This document shows positions 6,867 through 11,531 of a stretch of DNA of 11,531 nt, in pieces. Below the pieces are notes generated by a model. It saw only the letters and a list, made by a program, of their open reading frames with translations. It did no database searches and had not been told where the DNA came from. The DNA is from JAJNPS01 sp046589965. Its GTDB lineage: Bacteria > Pseudomonadota > Alphaproteobacteria > Rhodobacterales > Rhodobacteraceae. The stretch covers positions 1 through 11,531 of the forward strand of contig JBKJVF010000188.1 in NCBI GenBank assembly GCA_046589965.1, given 5' to 3'. The translations under genes were made by a program, and so were the position numbers. Within the stretch, counting starts at the first letter, position 1. Each line of letters opens with the position of its first letter.

Positions 6867-7445
6867 ATGTTTTACAAGGACGAACGGCTCGCGCTGTTCA
6901 TTGATGGATCGAACCTTTACGCGGCCGCAAAGTCGCTGGGCTTCGATATCGACTACAAGTTGCTCCGGATGGAATTCATGCGTCGCGGCAAACTGGTGCG
7001 CGCGTTTTACTACACGGCACTTCTGGACAATGACGAGTATTCGCCGATCCGCCCGCTTGTGGACTGGCTGAACTACAACGGCTTCACCATGCGCACGAAA
7101 CCGGCCAAGGAATACACCGACAGCCAGGGCCGTCGTAAGGTCAAGGGCAACATGGACATCGAACTGGCCGTGGATGCGCTGGAACTGGCGCAGCGTCTGG
7201 ATCATGTGGTGCTTTTTTCCGGCGATGGCGATTTCCGCCCGCTGGTAGAAAGCCTGCAGCGCCAGGGCGTGCGTGTCTCGGTCGTGTCCACCATACGCAG
7301 CCAGCCGCCGATGATCGCGGACGAATTGCGCCGTCAGGCCGACAATTTCATCGAACTCGATGAATTGCGCGATGTGATCGGTCGCCCGCCGCGTGACCCG
7401 CGTCCGGCAGATACCGAAGACGTCGCCGCAGGCATGAACACCTGA
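6867..7445 (+). CDS. NYN-domain protein (LabA/DUF88 family), putative RNase
   Basis: A 192-residue cytoplasmic protein with a PIN-like NYN fold, a family of probable metal-dependent RNases. The acidic residues expected at the active site are visible: Asp13 in LFIDGSNLY, Asp97 in KGNMDIELAVDAL (with Asp103), and Asp120 and Asp122 in LFSGDGDFRPLV. The strand VSVVSTIRSQPPMIADELRRQADNFIEL also fits LabA-like proteins. The C-terminal tail (about 170-192) is Pro/Arg-rich and probably disordered. I chose ATG at 6867 over the adjoining GTG at 6864 because AGGGG (6856-6860) is then 6 bases away rather than 3. It diverges from folK and is followed by a strong hairpin, so it is probably monocistronic. 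Its RNA target cannot be read from the sequence. The family call is firm, the activity inferred. Confidence 0.9.
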   Translation: MFYKDERLALFIDGSNLYAAAKSLGFDIDYKLLRMEFMRRGKLVRAFYYTALLDNDEYSPIRPLVDWLNYNGFTMRTKPAKEYTDSQGRRKVKGNMDIELAVDALELAQRLDHVVLFSGDGDFRPLVESLQRQGVRVSVVSTIRSQPPMIADELRRQADNFIELDELRDVIGRPPRDPRPADTEDVAAGMNT

Positions 7446-7494
7446 TCATGACGCTGACCCGTTCGCGGGCGCGCCAGAACGACAAGCACATGAC

Positions 7495-7525
7495 AAGACG
7501 CCAGATTGCAAAATCTGGCGTCTTT
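7495..7525 (+). terminator. Perfect 13-bp hairpin between the NYN gene and ispH
   Basis: AAGACGCCAGATT (7495-7507) and AATCTGGCGTCTT (7512-7524) are exact reverse complements around a GCAA tetraloop (GNRA type). It begins 50 bases after the NYN stop and ends 36 bases before the ispH ATG. The T-run after the stem is short. The likely role is terminator of the NYN transcript; if ispH is transcribed from further upstream, it would sit in the ispH leader instead. Confidence 0.7.
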
Positions 7526-7560
7526 CGCCATGTTGCGGGGCATCGAGGAAGGGTTGCCAT

Positions 7561-8511
7561 ATGCCGTTGATGCCACTGACACTTTATCTTGCCGCTCCGC
7601 GCGGATTCTGCGCCGGCGTCGACCGCGCGATCAAGATCGTGGAACTGGCGTTGGAAAAGTGGGGGGCACCGGTCTATGTGCGCCACGAGATCGTGCACAA
7701 TAAGTTCGTCGTCGATGGACTGCGCGCCAAGGGGGCGATTTTCGTCGAGGAACTGTCAGATTGCCCGCCCGACCGCCCAGTGATCTTTTCCGCCCATGGC
7801 GTGCCCAAATCCGTGCCGGCCGAAGCCGCGCAGCGCCAGATGATCGCGGTGGATGCCACCTGTCCGCTGGTCACCAAAGTGCATAACGAGGCCGCCCGCC
7901 ACCACGAGAACGGGCTGCAGATGATCATGATCGGCCATGCGGGACATCCCGAAACCCTTGGCACGATGGGGCAATTGCCGCCCGGCGAGGTCCTGCTGGT
8001 CGAAACAGTGCAAGATGTGGCGCATCTTGCCGTGCGCGATCCGCACAAGCTGGCCTTTGTGACGCAGACCACCCTGTCGGTCGACGACACCGCCGAGATC
8101 GCGGCGGCGCTGGCCGCACGATTTCCCGCGATTCAGGCGCCTGCTCATGAAGACATCTGCTACGCCACCACGAACCGTCAGGCGGCGGTCAAGGCGATGG
8201 CCCCCAAGATTGACGCACTTTTGGTGATCGGTGCGCCGAATTCCAGCAATTCCAAACGGTTGGTCGAGGTCGGTCGCGCCGCTGGCTGCCCCTATGCCCA
8301 ACTGATCCAGCGCGCGTCCGACATCGACTGGCGCGCCCTTGACGGTGTATGTGCCCTTGGCTTGACCGCAGGCGCAAGCGCACCCGAAGTGCTGGTAAAC
8401 GAAGTCATCGATGCGGTCCGCAGCCGGTTTGCCGTGACAGTGGAATTGGTGGAAACCGCCGTCGAGAATGTGGAATTCAAGGTTCCCCGCGTCCTGCGCG
8501 AACCAGCATGA
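7561..8511 (+). CDS. ispH: 4-hydroxy-3-methylbut-2-enyl diphosphate reductase
   Basis: IspH is the last enzyme of the MEP (DXP) isoprenoid pathway: an iron-sulfur enzyme that reduces HMBPP to IPP and DMAPP. The 316-residue protein carries the three cluster cysteines at the expected places: Cys17 (APRGFCAGVDRA), Cys101 (VDATCPLVTKVH) and Cys200 (EDICYATTNRQ). The substrate-binding histidines His42 (YVRHEIVHN) and His129 are present, with Glu131 (GHAGHPE, equivalent to E. coli Glu126), as are TQTTLS and GAPNSSNSKRL. The ATG at 7561 has AGGAAGG (7546-7552) 8 bases upstream; an inner ATG at 7570 is too far from it. Its stop overlaps the next start as ATGA, so it heads an operon with the DUF3429 gene, rnhA and perhaps the TetR gene. 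Confidence 0.97.
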   Translation: MPLMPLTLYLAAPRGFCAGVDRAIKIVELALEKWGAPVYVRHEIVHNKFVVDGLRAKGAIFVEELSDCPPDRPVIFSAHGVPKSVPAEAAQRQMIAVDATCPLVTKVHNEAARHHENGLQMIMIGHAGHPETLGTMGQLPPGEVLLVETVQDVAHLAVRDPHKLAFVTQTTLSVDDTAEIAAALAARFPAIQAPAHEDICYATTNRQAAVKAMAPKIDALLVIGAPNSSNSKRLVEVGRAAGCPYAQLIQRASDIDWRALDGVCALGLTAGASAPEVLVNEVIDAVRSRFAVTVELVETAVENVEFKVPRVLREPA

Positions 8512-8960
8512 CCGCCATTCCACGCGCGCCGCTCTGGCTTGGCCTGGCCGGACTGATCCCTTTCCTGTGGTCAGCGGCGACGCATTTGTCGGTGCCGCTA
8601 GCATCCTGGGCGGGGGGATGGATGCTGCCGATGTTCGTTGGCGGCTATGTCGGGCTGACCTATGGCACCATCATCCTGTCGTTCATGTCGGGCGTCCTTT
8701 GGGGCTTTGCCACCAAGGCCGAGCCTGGTCGGGCAGGCCTCTTTTACGCCCTGTCCGTTATTCCCGCGCTGTGGGTGTTCCTCATGGTCACGGACGCTTC
8801 ACCGGATGCGCGACTCTACCTGATCGCGGGGTTCGTGGGTCTTTTGGCGCTGGACTGGACGTTCTGGCGGCAAGGGCTGGCGCCGGAATGGTGGATGCGC
8901 CTTCGCGGGCTCTTGACGGCGGTGGTCATTGCCTGTCTGGCCATCCCGCTGGTCCTGTAA
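8508..8960 (+). CDS. DUF3429 membrane protein
   Basis: A 150-residue integral membrane protein of unknown function. About five hydrophobic segments are visible: LWLGLAGLIPFLWSAA, GWMLPMFVGGYVGLTYGTII, ALSVIPALWVFLMV, LYLIAGFVGLLALDW and LLTAVVIACLAIPLVL. The central stretch YGTIILSFMSGVLWGFA is the family hallmark. The frame is open well upstream inside ispH, but the start is set by the ATGA overlap with the ispH stop at 8508. No ribosome binding site is visible, so translation is probably coupled to ispH. rnhA begins 14 bases after its stop. I do not know its function, and the neighbours do not point to one. Confidence 0.88.
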   Translation: MTAIPRAPLWLGLAGLIPFLWSAATHLSVPLASWAGGWMLPMFVGGYVGLTYGTIILSFMSGVLWGFATKAEPGRAGLFYALSVIPALWVFLMVTDASPDARLYLIAGFVGLLALDWTFWRQGLAPEWWMRLRGLLTAVVIACLAIPLVL

Positions 8961-8974
8961 CCGAAAGCGCGACG

Positions 8975-9445
8975 ATGCCCGATCTTTTTGCTTATACCGA
9001 TGGTGCCTGTTCGGGCAATCCGGGCCCCGGTGGCTGGGGCGTGTTGATGCTGGCACGCACGGACGGCGCGGTCGTCAAGACACGCGAACTGTCGGGTGGC
9101 GAGGCGCTGACCACCAACAACCGCATGGAATTGATGGCGGCGATCTCGGCACTGGAATCGCTGACACGCCCGACCGACATTACCGTCATCACCGACAGCG
9201 CCTATGTGAAGAACGGCGTTACCGAATGGATTCATGGCTGGAAACGCAACGGCTGGCGGACGGCGGGTCGCGATCCAGTCAAGAATGTCGAGTTGTGGCA
9301 AAGGCTTGATGCAGCACAGGCCACCCATAAGGTGACCTGGAAATGGATCAAGGGCCACGCGGGGCATGCCGAAAACGAACGGGCCGATGCCTTGGCGCGG
9401 GCCGGAATGGCGCCTTTCAAGCCGGCAGCACGCGGTTCGGCCTGA
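8975..9445 (+). CDS. rnhA: Ribonuclease HI
   Basis: RNase HI cuts the RNA strand of RNA-DNA hybrids, removing R-loops and primer RNA. The 156-residue product has the four-acid active site in place: Asp9 (YTDGACSGNPGPGGWG), Glu52 (NNRMELMAAI), Asp74 (VITDSAYV) and Asp138 (ENERADALA), plus the flexible-loop His128 (KGHAGH). The basic handle WIHGWKRNGWRTAG is also present, so this is the classic E. coli-type enzyme. Length is normal for the family. The open frame starts far upstream, but MPDLFAYTDG at 8975 is the only sensible start, with GAAAG a few bases before it and the DUF3429 stop 14 bases upstream. It is probably the third gene of the ispH operon. Confidence 0.97.
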   Translation: MPDLFAYTDGACSGNPGPGGWGVLMLARTDGAVVKTRELSGGEALTTNNRMELMAAISALESLTRPTDITVITDSAYVKNGVTEWIHGWKRNGWRTAGRDPVKNVELWQRLDAAQATHKVTWKWIKGHAGHAENERADALARAGMAPFKPAARGSA

Positions 9446-9493
9446 CGCGCAAGGCCAGTAGCCGTGTGCAGAATTCGCGGTTAAGCTTTGATC

Positions 9494-10033
9494 ATGGCAC
9501 GCCCGAAACTGGTTCCAGATGATCACGTCCACGCCGCCATTGCCGCGCTTTATGGCCGGGGTGGCGACAAGGCCGTGACCTTTGCCACCGTTGCCAAAGC
9601 CACGGGCCTGGCCCCGCCGACGTTGGTGCAGCGCTATGGTTCACGCGACGGCATGCTGGAATGGGCGCTGATCCGCGGCTGGGATGCGGTGGCTGCCGCG
9701 ACAGACGCTGCGCTGCCGGTTCTGGAAGACAAGGGGCCTGCGTCCTTTTTGAAAGCCCTGGCCGACGGGTTGGCCGCATCCTTCAGCCTGGCCGAACTCG
9801 TGGCAGCGCAACGCAGCAGCGCGTTGTGGACCCGCGCCGCGGTTTGGCGCGAGACGACCGAACGACAACTTGCATCATGGTTCGGACCATCCGAAGACGC
9901 CCGCGAGCAGGCCGCGATCGCCTTTGCCGCCTGGCAGGGACAGCTATTATGGGATGACGCGGGCGGCAAAAGCTTTCGCCTGAAGGCCGCTGTCAGATGG
10001 CTGCGTCAGGGAAGGCGTCAGCGCGGAAAATAG
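9494..10033 (+). CDS. TetR/AcrR-type transcriptional regulator
   Basis: A 179-residue DNA-binding protein. The N-terminal domain has a TetR-like helix-turn-helix at about 29-48, VTFATVAKATGLAPPTLVQR, followed by YGSRDGMLEWAL. The C-terminal ligand domain is Ala-rich and unlike any regulator I can name, ending in a basic tail, RQGRRQRGK. The ATG at 9494 (MARPKL) was chosen over an in-frame TTG at 9488; neither has a strong ribosome binding site. It lies 48 bases after rnhA with no terminator visible between, so it may be the last gene of the ispH operon. No palindromic operator stands out in 9446-9493. Its last 16 bases overlap the end of the convergent small membrane-protein gene. The target is unknown. 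Confidence 0.8.
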   Translation: MARPKLVPDDHVHAAIAALYGRGGDKAVTFATVAKATGLAPPTLVQRYGSRDGMLEWALIRGWDAVAAATDAALPVLEDKGPASFLKALADGLAASFSLAELVAAQRSSALWTRAAVWRETTERQLASWFGPSEDAREQAAIAFAAWQGQLLWDDAGGKSFRLKAAVRWLRQGRRQRGK

Positions 10034-10254
10034 GTTTTCCACGCCCAGATCAGCAACAGCGCCCCAAGGACGGCCCCGGCGAATCCCGCGGCCCAACTGG
10101 CCATCACAATCAGCGCCCGCAGGACAAACCCGCCGATCAACGCCCCAAAGACGCCGATCGCGATGGTCGTCGGCAGGTCGGCATCGATCTTCATCAACCG
10201 GGTTGCAAGGAACCCAGCCGCCAGACCGATGATGATGAACGCGATGACGGGCAT
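10018..10254 (-). CDS. Small GlsB/YeaQ/YmgE-type membrane protein
   Basis: A 78-residue, very hydrophobic protein with about three membrane helices: MPVIAFIIIGLAAGFLA, TTIAIGVFGALIGGFVL, and AAGFAGAVLGALLLIWAW. The Gly-rich helix pattern and the GFLATRLMK turn fit the family annotated as transglycosylase-associated or GlsB/YeaQ/YmgE, for which no enzymatic activity is established. The frame opens at 10341, but GAGGG (10261-10265) 6 bases before the ATG at 10254 decides the start. A possible -10 (TACAAT, at 10304-10299) lies upstream, without a good -35. The gene lies 115 bases after fmt on the same strand, and its end overlaps the TetR-type gene by 16 bases in convergent orientation. Confidence 0.78.
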   Translation of the reverse strand: MPVIAFIIIGLAAGFLATRLMKIDADLPTTIAIGVFGALIGGFVLRALIVMASWAAGFAGAVLGALLLIWAWKTYFPR

Positions 10255-10369
10255 GGTTATCCCTCTTGTTCGCCCGGATATGGGGCGGGGCTGGCAGAAT
10301 TGTAATGGCTGGAGGGGATAAATCGCTTGCACGATGCCCAAGTCATACGCGCGCGTCGTCGGCCGTCCG

Positions 10370-11266
10370 TCAGGAGAGTTGCGTCAGACCCGCAAAGCCG
10401 CGCAGAAACTCTGGCGCTGGCAGAGGACGCTTGCCCTCGCGCTGCGCAAGTGTGATCTCGATCGCACCTGTGCCGCAGGCGACCGCCAGCCCGTGCAGAA
10501 CCTGTCCGGGCTGGCCCGCCCCTTGCGCAATACGGCTGCGCAGCAGCTTTACACGCTCATCCCCGATCTGGCACCAGGCACCGGGAAAGGGCGACAGGCC
10601 CCGGATCTGGCGGTCCACTTCGATGGCGGATCGTGTCCAGTCGATGCGCGCCTCGGCCTTGTCGATCTTTGCGGCATAGGTCACGCCGTCGTCCGGCTGC
10701 GGGACGGCGGTCAGGTTCGGCAAGGTGTTCAAGGTTTTGCCGACAAGGCTTGCACCCATAGGCGCCAGCCGATCATGCAGATCGCCGGTCGTCTCCTCGG
10801 CACCGATTGGCATCGCCTGACGCATCAGGACGGGACCGGTATCAAGGCCCGCCTCCATCCGCATGATGGAAATCCCGGTTTGCGTGTCCCCCGCCAAGAT
10901 GGCGCGGTGAATGGGCGCCGCACCCCGCCAACGTGGCAGCAGCGAGGCATGAATGTTCAGACAGCCAAGGCGTGGCATATCAAGGATCGCTTGCGGCAAA
11001 ATCAGCCCGTAGGCGACCACAACGGCAACGTCTGCTGCGTGTGCAGCATAGATTTGCTGCGCAACTTCGCTGCGCAGCGAAACCGGGTGATGCACCGGCA
11101 GTCCAAGAGACTCGGCAGCCAAATGAACTGGACCTTTCCGGTCGGCTTTTCCACGTCCGGCAGGGCGTGGCGGTTGGCAATATACCGCAACGATATCATG
11201 CGCTTGATGCAAAAGATGCAGCGTAGGAACCGAGAATTCCGGACTGCCCATGAAAACTATTTTCAT
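10370..11266 (-). CDS. fmt: Methionyl-tRNA formyltransferase
   Basis: Fmt formylates Met-tRNA(fMet) using 10-formyl-tetrahydrofolate, so that translation can start with fMet. The 298-residue protein begins MKIVFMGSPEFSVPTL. It has the tRNA-contacting loop PPRPAGRGK, the catalytic set Asn104, His106 and Asp142 in LNIHASLLPRWRGAAPIH and MEAGLDTGPVL, and the C-terminal domain with YAAKIDKAEARIDW and IRGLSPFPGAW. Length is slightly under the 315 of E. coli. The ATG at 11266 overlaps the stop of the upstream deformylase-like gene (ATGA), and there is no clear ribosome binding site, so translation is probably coupled to that gene. Confidence 0.97.
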   Translation of the reverse strand: MKIVFMGSPEFSVPTLHLLHQAHDIVAVYCQPPRPAGRGKADRKGPVHLAAESLGLPVHHPVSLRSEVAQQIYAAHAADVAVVVAYGLILPQAILDMPRLGCLNIHASLLPRWRGAAPIHRAILAGDTQTGISIMRMEAGLDTGPVLMRQAMPIGAEETTGDLHDRLAPMGASLVGKTLNTLPNLTAVPQPDDGVTYAAKIDKAEARIDWTRSAIEVDRQIRGLSPFPGAWCQIGDERVKLLRSRIAQGAGQPGQVLHGLAVACGTGAIEITLAQREGKRPLPAPEFLRGFAGLTQLS

Positions 11267-11531
11267 TTTTCGCGCCGCAGCTTTTCGGATCGCGTGATCA
11301 GCATCTTTCTGCGCAGCGAAGACAGGTGGTCAAAGTACATCTTTCCCGCCAGATGGTCGATCTGATGCTGCACCGACGTGGCCCACAGATCGACGAAGTC
11401 GCGGTCTTCCGAAACACCATCATGATTCAGGAACCGGACCGTGACCGCCCGGGGGCGCGAGATCACCGCCGCAACCAAGGGCAGGTTCGGCGAGGCCTCT
11501 TCATGGTCGCGAAACTGCCCCGAAGCGTGCA
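11263..11531 (-). CDS. Peptide deformylase-like protein, degenerate active site (partial)
   Basis: The C-terminal 88 residues of a peptide-deformylase-fold protein; the N-terminus lies beyond the window. The visible part aligns by eye without gaps to the deformylase C-terminal half. Where active enzymes have EGCLSxP, this reads EASPNLP, so the metal-binding Cys becomes Ser (codon 11493-11491). Where they have QHEIDH, this reads QHQIDH, so the catalytic Glu becomes Gln (CAG at 11364-11362). Both metal-binding His residues remain. The rest (RPRAVTVRFLNHDG, LAGKMYFDHLSSLRRKM) is well conserved and the frame is open, so it does not look like a decayed gene. Its stop overlaps the fmt start. Deformylase activity is unlikely; a role as a paralogue beside an active Def is the best guess, perhaps with another def gene just outside the window. 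Confidence 0.85.
   Translation of the reverse strand, partial: HASGQFRDHEEASPNLPLVAAVISRPRAVTVRFLNHDGVSEDRDFVDLWATSVQHQIDHLAGKMYFDHLSSLRRKMLITRSEKLRREK

Noticed and set aside
7448..7567. A 39-codon frame between the NYN gene and ispH (MTLTRSRARQ start)
   Set aside because: It runs straight through the perfect hairpin and overlaps the ispH start. It has no good ribosome binding site, and its residues are dictated by the stem.
7756..8604. A 282-codon minus-strand frame opposite ispH
   Set aside because: Also in register with the sense gene and without domain signal; ispH is certain.
9446..9493. Operator for the TetR-type regulator upstream of its own gene
   Set aside because: Only 6-base palindromes (GAATTC, AAGCTT, TGATCA) are present, with no longer inverted repeat.
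11066..11081. Perfect 16-base palindrome TTCGCTGCGCAGCGAA, with 12 of its bases repeated at 11309-11320
   Set aside because: It lies inside the fmt coding sequence, where it encodes ordinary residues, and the second copy is inside the deformylase-like gene. It is probably chance in G+C-rich codons, as nothing else suggests an operator.
10334..11365. A 343-codon plus-strand frame antisense to fmt
   Set aside because: The same in-register effect. The minus-strand product is an unmistakable Fmt with all catalytic residues.

Overview
The window reads as a stretch of core chromosome from an alphaproteobacterium, most likely the Rhodobacteraceae (roseobacter group). The evidence is the high G+C codon use, a single bifunctional Rsh, and a gene order (folK-rpoZ-rsh-DUF2062-pdxJ and acpS-lepB-rnc on one strand; ispH-DUF3429-rnhA on the other) that I recall from that family. 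I assign no genus. Genes are packed tightly, with several 4-base start/stop overlaps.

Left part (1-2811). The first 28 bases hold what looks like the start of rnc, overlapping the end of lepB (signal peptidase I). acpS (holo-ACP synthase) lies before lepB on the minus strand. Between acpS and pdxJ (vitamin B6 ring closure), an oppositely oriented gene for a secreted, Met-rich type-1 copper protein breaks what would otherwise be one minus-strand operon. Its G+C is visibly lower than its neighbours'. A strong hairpin separates it from the convergent pdxJ. A short unannotated reading frame ends 5 bases before acpS.

Middle part (2848-6725). A minus-strand operon runs folK, rpoZ, rsh, DUF2062 membrane protein, pdxJ, with gaps of 20-36 bases. 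It links folate synthesis, the omega subunit of RNA polymerase, (p)ppGpp metabolism and PLP synthesis. folK and the DUF2062 gene probably start with TTG.

Right part (6726-11531). Divergent from folK is a NYN-domain (LabA-like) putative RNase gene, closed by a perfect hairpin. Then ispH, a DUF3429 membrane protein gene (ATGA overlap), rnhA and a TetR-type regulator follow on the plus strand. The regulator gene overlaps tail-to-tail by 16 bases with a small GlsB/YeaQ-type membrane protein gene on the minus strand. The window ends with fmt, whose start overlaps (ATGA) the stop of a peptide-deformylase-like gene running off the right edge. In that protein the metal-binding Cys and the catalytic Glu both appear to be replaced.

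Most of the window is housekeeping. I see no mobile element, CRISPR array, tRNA, rRNA or phage gene, and no evident new multi-gene system. No gene-free stretch exceeds 300 bases. The points most worth a second look are the degenerate deformylase coupled to fmt, the copper protein inserted between pdxJ and acpS, and the small frame before acpS.
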